Source: Mya arenaria
Taxonomy: Eukaryota > Mollusca > Bivalvia > Myida > Myidae
Length of the DNA: 64,000 bases
Direction: 5' to 3'
Assembly (NCBI RefSeq): GCF_026914265.1
Contig: NC_069126.1
Span: forward strand, 31,991,354-32,055,353
The notes beneath the pieces are model-generated. The model saw nothing but the letters and a program-made list of their open reading frames with translations, was not told where the DNA came from and made no database searches. This document shows, piece after piece, positions 24,701-36,500 of the stretch (positions are counted from its first letter, which is position 1; the number at the start of each line of letters is the position of its first letter). The position numbers and the translations under genes are program-made.

Positions 24701-27700
24701 TCTGATGAATGAGAATGGGAAAGGGCCGAATGGCCAAATTCTTATTTATTCGGTGTTGTGAAAAACCTTCCAAAATAGATGCTCATTTGTACAATCGATT
24801 TCTGTTCTCTTCGATCTTGGTTCAAACCAGGATTGTACTGTTATGTTGTTATAGTCATGAGCATTCTGAGCATGGAAAAACCGAAGTTCTGTGCAATACT
24901 TAAGAAAAGGTTCTTAAGATACTAAGGCGTAAAAAGGTTTCCATTTCCCCGGCCTTCCCTTTATGACGCGAGCGTTAACCTATATTTGCCTTGAGAAATT
25001 ATTTGTTTGATTTGTTATTCAAAAGGTAAAAATTAAGTGTTTTGGTCTAAAATACTCTAAATACAAGATCAGTAATGATAATTAATACTGATCTTATAGA
25101 TGCTCTTTAAGTTCTGGGTAACAGAAAAATCTTAAAAACAATTCGCCTTATAAAAAGGGATTTCCCGACCTACATTCCATCTTATACCCTATTTATTTAT
25201 ACATATTTTTATTATTTATTTATTATTTTTTTTATTATTTTATCTATATTTTGTTTTTTGGGGGAGGGGGAGGGGGTTGGCATCAAACCGGGAACAATGG
25301 TATTATTTTTTATGCCCCATAAAATCTATAATGCACTTAAGAACTACTGCATACCTCCAATAGCGTGTCCAATGCTGCCACCGATGTCCCCAATCGTGTG
25401 CCCGATGTCTGTTCCGACGTTTCCGATACTGCTTCCGAGGTCAGTAAAGCCGTCGCCAATGAGATTGGCGGTGTCGATGACGCTGTTTCCAGCGTCAAGG
25501 ATGGAACCACCGAGGGAGCTGAGTTGGTCCTTGAAACCGTTGAATGCCGACTGTAAATAATATGATTAATATGGTAGGTTAAATAAGCACATGTTCATAT
25601 AAACGTTACAAACACAATCTAATAAATTTAACCTGCATTCTTTGTCAATATCTGGATTGATGCGTTCAAAACAGTTTTCCAATAATCGACTTCAGATGTT
25701 GACGAAGATACAAATGCATTCATAAAACGGTTTTAGCAAAAAGGGTAAATAAAGATATATGATAAACAGTGTTATTGTTTAATATACGAGTACAATGTTA
25801 TGTTATATTTTATGTGTATTTCATGTTTATTATGAACTAATATTTAGTTTGTACTGACGATGAATATACTTTGTACATGTACAAGCCGAGCTAAATACTT
25901 CTGTCAGTCCGTTAGAAGTAAAAATTGAGTGATAAACTATTAAAATGGAAGGAAAAAGTAGGAGAGTTATATGCAACCGAATGGTGGATGGAAAACCTGC
26001 ACCCTTGGAAAAACCTGGTCTCAAAAACCACAATCCTCACAAAACAGCGAACAGAAAAGGGAAATAAAAATACATTTATAACAAATATACAGTCACAACT
26101 CGCTATGTCGAACTTTGTTATCTCGATGTTCTGGTTATGCGAAAAAAATCGAATAAGTTTGGTTATATACACTTTATGTATTTATGTTAAATCGAATGTC
26201 GTTATCTCGAAGTATGTCTTATGATCACAACGACTATGACAAAGCACTACAAATTATAGCTGAAGTTAATCTAGTATAAACTTACCGAAAAGCCATCATA
26301 AACTCCACCAACAGCGGAACCTCCAAGATCTTTCACGGAGTTTAGGAAACCATTTGCTTTGTCGCCTAGAAGGTCCACGGCGTCCCCAACCTTAGAGGCC
26401 ATATCGTTGAACGGCCCCTCAAGGTAAGTGTATGGGTTGACCAGGTTTGCTCCAGCGTTCAGGTAATCCATGAAGCTTGGGTCAGCTCTACAGAGAAAAG
26501 ACAAAGATATCGTGGGTATGAAGTTATGATTATAAATCAGAATTGTATACATCGGATCCACTCGAGACATTGTCCGCCAGTTGCTAAGCAACGCGATGTA
26601 ATGAACACTGGCTAATGAAGAACTGTTTCAGCTTTCAGCCAGGAACCAAATGATTTATGCCTATTGCGATCGAAACACCTCCGCCATTATCCAACAGAAT
26701 TTGGAGCTTGCCGGAGATGGCCGAGTTGTTACGATTGCAGGGGCGTATCCAGAATTCGACGTTAGAGGGGATCTAACTTAGGGCGTAACCTTTTGGCTTG
26801 CGCCCCTACCTCAAACCCGAAATGTATTTAGTTGAAAGTGTTGGCAGTTGTGAACGGAGCGGTTTGTGGGAACTCCCCCATAAAAAATTAACAATTTCTA
26901 GTCCAAAATGGTGCACATCTTATAACTTTTTTTTCTCCTATATTGAAAAAGAAGTAAACTTTGACGCTTTAAGAAAGGGTTGATTGTGCCTGTCGAAGAG
27001 TCGCCAGGTACGTATGGTACAGTCCTGTCCAACAACTGGAAATTTGTTAGTAATATTAAGATGAAAGTGGTGTGGAACAAAAGTACGGGTATACTTTTGT
27101 TATGATTAATTACGTGTCCATTTGGTATCTGCTGTAGAAGCCATTTGGATTTCCTTTGAATTAAAAAATAATATTTTGCATATTTTTTGCTGATAAAAAT
27201 TCAACATATTCCCTATTCAGTGTGCGTATACCACGTGATAAATGACGTCATACATGCTACGTCGGAAGGCAAAAAATTGCTTAAAATGAAGACTTAAATC
27301 AAAGATAACTTTTCATTTACAACACCATTTTAAATGAAACAAAGGGCAGTCTATGCCGCTTAAAGAGCCCCGCATTTGTTTATCACCAAAATTTGATGAG
27401 GTCATTAGTTTCATCAAACACTTCGACAGACCTGTTTCCAAAATAATGTTTTGACAGTGCTCCGTCAGACGGCCGTATTGTGAAAAGGTTTGTCGAAGTG
27501 TCTTAAGAAACTAAACTCTCGATCAAATTCTGGTAAAAGATTGAAGGTGGGGCTCCGTAGGCAGCGTAGACTGCGCTATGTTTCATTTAAAATGGTGAAG
27601 AAATAGTGAAGTTATCTTTGTTTAAAGTATTTTTTCAAATCAAAATATTGCCTTCCGATGTAGCATCTATGACGCAATTTATCACGTGGTATACACACAC

Positions 27701-28582
27701 TGCTATTTAACTCAAGTACATTATTCACATGAAACATCGCCAACACGGCCATTTTATAACTTTCTGAAGTTTTCATTAAAGCTGCACTCCCACAGATTTA
27801 TCATTTTTACAACTTTTTTATTTTTTGTCTTCGAAAGAGCAAATTTTTGCGTAAATATCTGCAAACCAATGATATAAGATTGCTGACAAGAAATCAGACC
27901 GTAGATTTTCATATTTCCGTTCAAAAATTATTGCTTTATGGCCTAAACCATTACTTACGGTTTAAGAAAAATTCACAAAACATCATTTTTTTAACTTAAT
28001 TACAAAAATCTGCGATCTATTTTTTTGTCAGCAGTCTTATTTAACTGGTTTCCATGGATTTTCGCAAAAATTAGCTGAAAGTTGTCAAAACGTTCAATCT
28101 GTGAGAGTGCTGCTTTAATGCGTTTACTTCATGTTTAATGTTTTGTGCGTGTTTTACAGCAGACTTACTGGCAGGCTGACTGAGCGGCGGACTTGCATTG
28201 GTCCGTTTTGGCGGTGACCTGGACCTTACAGGCGTCCATCTTGACCTTAAGGTCACGTGACATGTCCACGGTGTTGTTCATCTCCAGTGCGATCTTGTTC
28301 AGCAGCGTTTGGCGAAACAACTGTGTGAAGGCTGTAATGTATTATAGATATAACGAATAGAAGAAGATACAGAAGTAGAGGAAGCGGAAGAAAAGTCAGA
28401 AGAAGGAGCAGAAGAAGAAGAAGAACCACAAGAAGAAGCAGAAGAAGAAGCAGAAGAAGAAGCAGAAGAAGAAGAAAAATAAAAAGAAGACTTATTTCCT
28501 GTCTGAACATTTGTTAACTCAATAACTAATTATTTACGGTTTGGGTAATATAGAAGAAGAAGAAAAAGAAGAAAAAAAAGAA

Positions 28583-28618
<36 letters not shown>

Positions 28619-30892
28619 GAACCAGAAGAAGAAGAACCAGAAGAAGAAGAACCAGAAGAAAAAGTATTTGAAGAACCAGAAGAAGAAGCAGAAGAATAAG
28701 AACCAGAAGAAGAAGGAGAAGAAGAAGAAGAAGAAGAAGAAGAAGAAGAAGAAGAAGAAGAAGAAGAAGAAGAAGAAGAAGAAGAAGAAGAAGAAGAAGG
28801 AGAACAAGAACAAGAAGAACAAGAACAAGAAGAAGAACCAGAAGAAGAACCAGAAGAAGAAGAACCAGAAGCAGTATTTGAAGAAGCAGAAGAAGGAGCA
28901 GAAGAAGAAGAAGAAGGAGCAGAAGAAGGAGCAGAAGAAGAAGAAGAAGGAGCAGAAGAAGAAGAAGAAGAAGAAGAAGAAGAAGAAGAAGAAGAAGAAG
29001 AAGAAGAAGAAGAAGAAGAAGAAGAAGAAGAAGAAGAAAAACCAGAAGAAGAAGAAAAAGAAGAAGAAGAACCAGAAGAAGAAAAAACAGAAGAAGAAAA
29101 AACAGAAGAAGAAGAACTAGAAGAAGAACCAGAATAAGAAGAAGGAGAATAAGTATTTGAAGAAACAGAAGAAGAAGCAGAAGAAGCAGAAGAAAAAGAA
29201 GAAGAAGAAGAAGAAGACTTATTTCCTGTCTAAACATTTGTTGACTCAATAACTTATTATTTACGGTTTGGGTAATATATTATTTTGGCATCAGAGTGTG
29301 TATCGGATGAGTGGCAGTAGGCGGACATTAAAATACCCGCAAAAGTTCTTAAGGATTTAGCCTAGTACTTAATGATTGCCTTTGTGCAATTTCATTGGCT
29401 TAAAATGTAGGTTGTTTTCTAACTGTGGCATTTCATTGAATCATGTCAGAGCTATGTTATCTGTTTTGTTACGAAGTACATTGTAATAATGTCACACTAC
29501 TTTAATAGTATGTTGAAAGAAATGGTTACACAGTTTTAAATAATTTCAACAAGATACGAATACTTAAATAGAAATAAGATCGCCGCGTAGCGTACGCTCG
29601 TCTGTTTGTTTTTGTCAAAAAATTGATATCACCTCACAATTATAATATTTAGTCAGAATTTTGGGCATTGCTAAGCAACAGCGTATTGTCTTTGGCAACA
29701 TGTGTACCAAGTTTCATTGCAATATCTTAAACGACGTTTAAGGTATGACCGAGGTAAAGGTTTTTGCACATCGACGTTGACGTTAACAACACTAAATATA
29801 TGACACTACAGTCGAACCCCGTTGGCTCGAACTCGCTTGGTTCGAATTCCACGTTGGGTCGAACTGGATGTAAAGAACCGATTTTTTTTAACTAAGCATA
29901 ACCGCTTGGCTCGAATTGTTCAAGGCTCGAGGTATTTCTGCCGGTCCCTTGGGGTTCGAGCCATCGAGGTTCGACTGTACCTCGACTCTTTTTATATTGA
30001 ATACCGATGAGTTACTTAACACATTTATAACTGATGTAACTGAGTGATATTGAATGATGTTTTAATACATGTAAAAACAAAGCATTTATTAAATTTTAGA
30101 AAACAATGTATGAGTTATCAGCATCATTGCTGGTTTCGTTTATAGTTATTTTTCAACGATTTGGGAGAAAGTACGTTATGTTAAGCCACTATAGTTGGCA
30201 CGATGTTGCGCGAGTGCGTGGTCTTGTGTTGTGTGGGAAATTGAAGTTCCGTGTAAAAAACCCTACTTGTCCGGATTGGTGACCATCAAAGCAAACTCAC
30301 GTACGATCAGGCCCCAAATCGAACCCGGGACGCCTTGGTGAGAAACAAGTGCGGTAACAACTGCACTAGTCGGAAAACCCAACCATAGCTAGATTCTAAT
30401 GCAAGCGCTTTTTCCAGTTGCATATTAGGGTATTATATTCTTCATCTAAGACGTATCTGCTCTCATATTCGTGTTTGTATACATCCAATTATGTTTCAGC
30501 TCGACAGTTGTTAAAAAAGCCAACAAAAATCAACAATGTCATGACATCTTGTTTAATCTAAGGCACATGGTCTTTGGTGGGGGGCTATTCCCTTCGAACG
30601 GTAGCTAGGGCAAAAGCACATTTCTTCCGTAAAACCTAGCAGTATTAGCATCCATGGTCTAAAGCGCTCGGCGCACTCTAGCCACTCCGTTCACAGCCGT
30701 TAGCAACCCGATAATTTTAAGTTGTTTCAAAAATTATGAATAACATTATCTGTTAACTGTTTTAAACATGTAAAGAAGATTTCACTTACACTGGAGAGAA
30801 AATGCGTCCATGGCCTGGAGCGCCCGGCGTCCCCGGGCTGCTCCGTCAACTGCCGCTAATAGCCCGATGGAAACAATTATTAGTAACTTCAT
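21791..30892 (-). CDS. Predicted secreted protein, 351 residues, seven exons; family unassigned (remotely clusterin-like)
   Basis: Minus-strand exons in order: 30790-30892, 28169-28331, 26286-26487, 25355-25550, 24338-24445, 23754-23863, 21791-21964 (TAA). All phases fit and every junction is GT-AG. The product starts with a signal peptide (MKLLIIVSIGLLAAVDG), then dibasic RGRR. Residues 36-88 are a helical segment with Cys69, Cys80 and Cys88. Residues 90-222 are Gly-rich and amphipathic with IG pairs (SSIGNVGTDIGHTIG), ending LFGRR, a possible cleavage site. Then come C236, C240, C243 and C259 and a tail with VHITVRLNGR and TTVPYSMM. N-glycosylation sites are NNT and NKT. In clusterin, two cysteine clusters likewise flank an amphipathic centre and a cleavage site, and the C10C and C7C spacings recur, but similarity is weak. 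I do not recognise the gene firmly. Signals TTTATT at 21735 and 21743 (AATAAA on this strand) may end it. Confidence 0.85.
21965..22030 (-). repeat. 34-bp duplication of the last exon's splice acceptor
   Basis: The acceptor and first coding bases of the last exon (TTTCCAG then GTTGAA on the minus strand, junction at 21964/21965) occur again 34 bp upstream in the intron, junction at 21998/21999. Using the upstream copy would add 34 nt and break the frame. Confidence 0.85.
22170..23190. repeat. Composite array: about 330-bp units with GGCCGCTA octamer blocks
   Basis: Within intron 6 of the secreted-protein gene. AGTTGAAAAAC marks three units at 22182, 22523 and 22838 (periods 341 and 315). Each unit consists of two diverged monomers of about 120 bp (CGACTTTTTT ... 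TTTGTGCAT ... TTTGAAATAG), then a GC-rich block of GGCCGCTA/GGCCGCCA octamers broken by TTCACGCC. Octamer blocks lie near 22424-22495, 22764-22805 and 23039-23187. The last is longest. Confidence 0.9.
24080..24350. repeat. Degenerate 32-40 bp repeat around the exon 5 donor
   Basis: Imperfect repeats of GATGACGTCAAACTGTGTC plus ATTTACC on the + strand. On the minus strand each unit supplies a CAG-GTAAATG-like donor. The true exon 5 donor (24337/24338) and a second perfect copy 32 nt into the intron (24305/24306) are two such units. Confidence 0.7.
26090..26205. mobile_element. Truncated Tigger/mariner-type repeat
   Basis: Starts TACAGTCACAACTCGCTATG and contains repeated TTATCTCGA motifs typical of pogo/Tigger ends. 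No matching right end was found, so it is truncated. It lies in intron 3 of the secreted-protein gene. Confidence 0.45.
27218..27702. mobile_element. Foldback MITE with long inverted repeats
   Basis: CAGTGTGCGTATACCACGTG at the left pairs with CAGTGTGTGTATACCACGTG reversed at the right, and similarity continues inward well over 100 bp from each end. The flanks CTATT (27213-27217) and CTATT (27703-27707) are a likely 5-bp target duplication. The left arm carries CACGTG and a perfect CRE palindrome, TGACGTCA. It sits in intron 2 of the secreted-protein gene, 77 bp from another MITE. Confidence 0.85.
27780..28114. mobile_element. Kolobok-like TTAA MITE
   Basis: AGCTGCACTCCCACAGATT at the left and AATCTGTGAGAGTGCTGCT at the right (with a small internal gap) are inverted repeats flanked by TTAA at 27776-27779 and 28115-28118. 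Same family as 1-178 and 40206-40554. Its right end lies about 50 bp from the exon 2 donor of the secreted-protein gene. Confidence 0.85.
28360..29280. repeat. Large GAA/TTC microsatellite with duplicated flank
   Basis: Two blocks of GAA-rich repeat (28360-28480 and 28553-29213) with GAACCA, GAAGCA and GAAGGA variants. Each block is followed by the same sequence of about 65 bp (ACTTATTTCCTGTCT ... TTTACGGTTTGGGTAATAT) at 28488-28551 and 29217-29280, so block and flank were duplicated together. Lies in intron 1 of the secreted-protein gene. The long Leu-, Lys- and Phe-rich open frames here are artefacts. Confidence 0.95.
29809..29977. mobile_element. Pogo/Tigger-type mariner MITE
   Basis: CAGTCGAACCCCGTTGGCTC at the left, GGTTCGACTG at the right, with TA on both sides (29807-29808, 29978-29979). 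The 169-bp length and TA duplication are typical of mariner-type MITEs. Inside, TTCGA motifs recur. Confidence 0.88.
30180..30385 (-). mobile_element. tRNA-derived SINE, minus strand
   Basis: Minus strand reads CTAGTGCAGTTGTTACCGC (A-box region), CTCACCAAGGCGTCCCGGG, then GGTTCGATTTGGGGCC (B box). This is the familiar layout of mollusc tRNA-SINEs. Ends are approximate. Lies in intron 1 of the secreted-protein gene. Confidence 0.65.
30649..30727 (-). pseudogene. Decayed duplicate of exon 1 of the secreted-protein gene
   Basis: On the minus strand this reads as a diverged copy of the first coding exon: ATCGGGTTGCTAACGGCTGT parallels the signal-peptide segment IGLLAAV, RRAL is retained and ATGGATGC matches MDA. 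The copy has lost the start codon, and the CAG codon after RRAL is TAG. It lies 63 bp into intron 1, downstream of the real exon 1 on the same strand. Confidence 0.65.
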
Positions 30893-33289
30893 ACTGGCAA
30901 AAGTGAGGTCAACACGTGGTGCTTATTCCTTTTATACCCTAAGTAATGTCTGCTTATCTTTGTGTTAAAATATGGGGTCAAAAGTCTTTAGAAATAGAAT
31001 GTACATCGGTAATTTAAAGGGACATTTAGGAACACAGCTTGGCAATTTTCAGTTAAGTGCGCGATTTTAATTGAATATGAAGGAGTCCAACCCACAAATA
31101 AGCTAATTCTCTGATTTACCTTAAAGGGCCTAGATACCAGATTATTCAACTGCAAGAAAAATAAAAGAAATTAATATTTTTGTGTTCAGCGCATTGAATC
31201 TTAGCTACTGATGTATCACATCGCTTACGACACATCTATCTTTGACAGTTTGTGCGTGTGTTTCCAATTCAAAATTAACTGGGCAGGTTTACCACCCAGT
31301 AAATTTAAAAACAGCGTCGGTATATTGGTCTGTCTGACTTTCACACGCTAAAATAAAAAAAATACTCACTATAAACAGGGAACCAGTATGGGCTATTTTT
31401 AAACGGGTAAGTTCAGTTGAGACAGCGACATAATAATCTTTTAATCATATAAAATCATGTATTCTCGTCCTCGTGGTCCTTATACTGGCTCGTATTGACA
31501 ATATTCCAGTCTTGTTTTGAGGAAATACTGTATTTGTCGATTTAGGGACCATCTGGTGTCTAGTCCCTTTAATGTTAAATGTTGATGCCTGATGTCCCCA
31601 TATAAGGTTGGTATCATTTGAAAGGCGTTTCATTGCTGATTACTAATATGTAACTTATAATGTGAATAAAATAAAGAACTGACACGAAATGGTTATTTAG
31701 ACCCCGATAATACAGGTAATGCGAAAGAAATTCACGAGATGAACATGTGGTCTATGCATATACTTCAATATTAGAAATATAGGTCAGCTTTAAAAGTTGT
31801 GCATGTCGCCTAGAGGAGTTGAAAATGTGGGCATGTTTCGTTTAAGTTCTTTTACATGTGAAATCAAACACTTAACAAAAGTTCAAACCCTTGACCTAGT
31901 ACTTAACAATGACTTTGACCATATGAGGTTCCGTCACGTACTCCTCACGTGACAATCAAATGTGATCCAATATCGCTAATACACTTTCATTAAGTTTAGA
32001 AGAGGGACATGTACAAGGTTTAAGACCCGATCTCAGGATCATGTGATCTTGTGGTTCCCCGTAATATTTACAGTACATTAATGTATATAACATGTGAGCC
32101 AGATTGTCAATAAGTCTAGAAAATGTGCACCAGACTCAAAATCAAGGCTTAAACCTATGACCATGCGTTAAAACCTTGACTATGATCCAGCGATGTTCCA
32201 TCATAATTATTGGTCACATTCAGGAGTTGAACATGTGACCCAATGTCGTCCATTAACTTCGATAAGTGATAGAGATATGAGGCAGACTCAAAATCAAGGC
32301 TTAAGCCTATGACAATGTATTGTGTCTTCGATCCTGATCAAGTGATGTTAATCATTAATTATTTTCGTCACATTTAAGAATTAAACATGTATAGTAACCT
32401 TGACCTTGATCCGGCAATGCTCCATCATGAATTATTCATGACACATTCAAATATTTAATATGTGACCTAGTGTCGTCCATTAACTTCAATAAGTGAAGGA
32501 AGTATGCGATAGACTCATATTAAAGGCTTAAACATATGACCATGTATTGAAACCTTGTATCCGATCCAGCAATGTGTCATCATGAATAATCAAGGCTTTA
32601 ACCATGCATATGGTTTGTGACCTCGGCCTTGACCAGGCAACGTTCCATCATGAACTATTTACGTCACATTAAACACGCGACCCAATGTATTTACTTCAAT
32701 ACGTATAGATGTGGATCAGTTCCAATTCAAGACCATGCATTGTGACCTTGACCAAGGCTTTGTACCAACATCGATTCTGAATACAACCTTGGTAAGTTAA
32801 ACGTGTCACAGAGTACAACACAAATATCTAATCAGTTTAGCAAATGAAGTCCGGAAATGGGCCCTTGACCTTTTAATGCGACCATGACCTTTGACCAGCG
32901 AAGCAATTGTCAATGCAGAAAATATTTCCGACCTTTGGGACAAGAATTAAGAAAATCCAGCTGTATTAACATTTTTTTTTCTCATGAATTTATTTCCATA
33001 ACAATGACAACCAACACATCTTAGGCAAAGATGAACACAAGTACAAGGTATAGATGATAAGTATTATATTAGGTAATGCAAAATTATCATCACAAAAAGT
33101 TAAAGTGACAAGATTTCAGTATTTTCATTTTCTAAATTACAAAAAAAACTTTTGAATGTAATATTTAAATACAATGTAGTTTGTTCTTTATTGTAATCAT
33201 TTCATTAATTCCACTTTAACTTCTTTTGTTTCCTCCATTATCTAGAACAGTAAAACAAATCCCTTGTTCCATTCAGACAGTTGTTCCCA
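30893..33289. other. Region between the secreted-protein gene and NOG1
   Basis: No exon seen. 30893-31000 would be the promoter and 5' UTR of the secreted-protein gene. From about 31860 to 32900 an old, strongly diverged tandem repeat of about 150 bp recurs (AGACTCAAAATCAAGGC at 32132 and 32284, with CCTTGAC and ATGTTCCATCATGAA motifs). AATAAA on the minus strand at 32989-32994 and 33187-33192 could end NOG1 transcripts. Confidence 0.55.
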
Positions 33290-33553
33290 ATATATTTTTT
33301 TTTCATTTCCCAGGGAAAAAGCTAGTTTTTTCCTGTTTCCCATTTCCAAGCAAATAAAAAGTATCAAATAACCCTCTTTTTCTATCAGTTTATACTGTTA
33401 AAAACTTCAATTTTCCGAGCAGACAAAAGAACCAAATATCCCTCGATTTTCTATCAGTTTTTCCTATTTCCCATTTCCCAGCAAACAATTGAATCAAATA
33501 TCCTTCTATCTTCGGTCTGTTTTTCCCATGCCCCGTTTCCCTGAAAACAAATG
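33290..33553 (-). repeat. Three to four decayed copies of the NOG1 stop-codon region
   Basis: The last coding bases of NOG1 (33506-33553 on the minus strand, encoding [15 protein letters not shown] and stop) recur downstream with a spacing of about 64-69 bp; the anchors on the + strand are CCTGAAAACAAATG at 33541, CCCAGCAAACAATTG at 33477, CCGAGCAGACAAAAG near 33413 and CCAAGCAAATAAAA near 33344. The copies lie in the 3' UTR. Confidence 0.7.
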
Positions 33554-36500
33554 TTTGGGCTTCATGTCCAGTACACGTCTGTCAGCCTCTCCCTTGCGGG
33601 CCTCCTGGTTGAAACCAAACTGGGCCTTGCGAGCAATCTTCTTGACCTTCTTTGCCATCTGGAATTAGATAAGATTCATAGTCTCAGATTTGTACACAGC
33701 CAGTCTGGGGATTGAGTCAGGCACTCCCTACTTCCTAGTCAGGTTCTTAACCATCTAAGCTTATAAGTATCTATCATGTGTTACCGGTAAAGAAAGAAAA
33801 ATCCGACCCAAGAACAAGCGTGTAAGCGGGTGACTAGGCTTGTTGATGTTTTCCAGCACTTGTCACATGACAGGAAACACATGTCTGGTATGCAAGAAAA
33901 ATTGGCTCAAAAACTTGTCACAAACTGTTTATACAATTCCATTTGGATGTGATTTGTGAACAAGGGCACTGCGGAGCCACCACCAACTCTTATCTTTTAG
34001 AAATAGGACCCTTGCCAGTTGTTCCTATGGTTGAATGGTTTGCATGCTGATGATACCACTAATGCTATGACAATTGTACTGTCTAATATGCCATATGCCA
34101 TGCTTTTAAAAGTTGTGGCTTGTATGGGTGTAGGTTATGTTTCTTGCATCCTTCTTTGTTAAAATACAAATAATTAAACAAGACACTTTCGCTTCACCCA
34201 TTAACAAGCCAAAACTGAAGCATGACATGAAATATAACTTTTCTGCTTCCAGGGTCTAAATCTCCCATATGGGCAGATCAATGAGTTATCAGAAATTTCT
34301 TTCAGTCAATCAAGAGGCATACCCTAACAATTAACAAAGTCTGATGAGAACGAAGTTTTTTTGGTGTTCAGGCCTTGCTCATAGTTGCTGCATGAAGTGG
34401 GCAACACCAAAGCTAGGAGAATACCATGACTGACGTCTTTTATTCAAGCCTTGGCTTGCTTTGCGTGTGTGGGCATTTGGTTATATCAATCACTGTGTGT
34501 GATTAACAATTTAACATCCTAGGCAATTACTTACAGGTTCATCCCTAATGCCAGACTTGTCACGAGTAGTTTTAGATGCACTACGGGTGCGAGACCGGTT
34601 CTCAGATACTTCACGCTTTCTCTTGACTGCTACCCGACTGGCACTACGCTGACTGGCACCACGCTCTCGTAGTTTGCTGTAGTGGGTCTGGAAATTGAGA
34701 ATGGTTTTAGTTTAAACTTTTATTTCTTTTACAAAGATCATGATTTTTAGACTTAATAGAAATTTATCATCTGAAATAACGACATTTGCGAAGTTCTGCA
34801 GGTTATTTAGAGATACAATTTATAACTTAATTCATAAAAGATAATTTTTTATTGCAAACTCTATTTTGAAGGAATGCCAAAAATTCAAAAGGACGTATTT
34901 TCTCTTCTTACCACATCCAACAAGTTTCTAACTTAGCACAGTGGTATAAAATTTTATATATCAAACATTTTTTATATCCACTTGCTTTACAGTATTGAAA
35001 ATACCCATACAATACAAATCTGCATATATAATTATACAACCTTTTTGAACAATACCATCATCTATTTACTGACACTGGGAATAAGAAACTCTGTTATGAA
35101 CATAATAAATCCTAAATTTTCTAATAATTGTTTGAAATGTTATCAATATTCTTCAGATGAAGAAATGAAAATATTCTGCCCAACTCACAGAACTCTTGTC
35201 CTCAATTTCGACCCCCAGTTCAGCCATACTCTCCTCCATGTCTTTAGCAGCAATCTTCTTTGCCGTTCTCGGTACTCGGGACCGCTGAACTCTTCGCTTC
35301 TCATTACTCTCCAGGTTGATCAATTGCCGCTTGTGTCGAATCCTTGAGTAAAGATTGTGTTTAATTAAAACTTATTGATTTAAGCTCAAATGTGAAAACA
35401 GCTGAACACTGATCAATATGAAATCACTTTCGAGTAAATTCTTCAGGTAGAACCAGTACTGGTGTATAGGCCATGAGAAATTTTCTCTGGTAGGGATCAC
35501 CCACAACTACTATACTTTTTCTATAGTACCCATGGGTCCGACTATTGGACCCATTTCCAAAGCAAAATATAAGATATTTTTCCCAATCTCCAGAAAAAAT
35601 TCGCAATCAAAAGTAAATAAATAAATAAATATCTAAAAGATATTTTAGCCATTTTGGGTCTTTTAAAAGGGGGAAAAAAAAAGAGTAAATAATTTCCTCA
35701 TTCGCAAGAGACAGCTTGTTCTTTTAACTGTAAAATTTCCCAATTTTGGCATTTTCGCGACGCAAGTTTTCCCAAACTGTCTAAGGTATTTTTCCCAAAA
35801 TGGGCAGAAAAAGCCCTGAATCCTTGGTTGTGAATTTTGTTTCAATTAGGCTACAAGATTTAAGAACAAGAAACATGTCCAGTTTGGTGGACCAAACTAG
35901 CATGCGATAAGGCCGGGAATCAAACTTGGGGCATCTTGGTGAGAGGCTTATTTACCAACTAGACAACTTACTTTTTGAAGAATGTTTGCGAAAAGGTATT
36001 TTGAATAGGTTCAGACAATATATATGGAAAACATACCTTGATTGTAATCCAAACTCAGTTGACATATTAATAAAATAGAATGATGCACAAACTCTCTAAC
36101 AAATAAAAGTTTTAGAATTTAGTAAAATATTTCTGAGAATTAACTGTAGACCATATGCAGTATGAAATATTTTGAGTGTCCAGCTGCGATGTGTGGTTTT
36201 CAGATGTATTTTTTTTTTACTTACCATATGGTTCAATGAACAATTCATATCTGTTCAAGGGACAAATTTTCATGGTCAAATCCAGTTTACGTCCTTCCAT
36301 GATCAATGTTATAACATTATTTACTACTCATTAGTGCTAAGGATAAAGAGTTCCAGTAAAATCTTAAAATCTTTAAATATTTCATTTCCCTGGAAATGGG
36401 TGTGGGACAAGGAAATTTACCATGAGCTATCATGGTAGACAGATGTTTACAACATTTCTTCCCTCATTTCAGATATTTTTCCAAACCTTGGTAAACCATG

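Noticed and set aside
28530-29249. Open frames of up to 239 residues made almost only of Leu, Lys or Phe
   Set aside because: They are translations of the GAA/TTC microsatellite and appear in several frames on both strands.
33690-33775. Possible third minus-strand tRNA-SINE fragment
   Set aside because: TAGATGGTTAAGAACC and CTCAATCCCC hint at A and B boxes, but the match is too short and imperfect.
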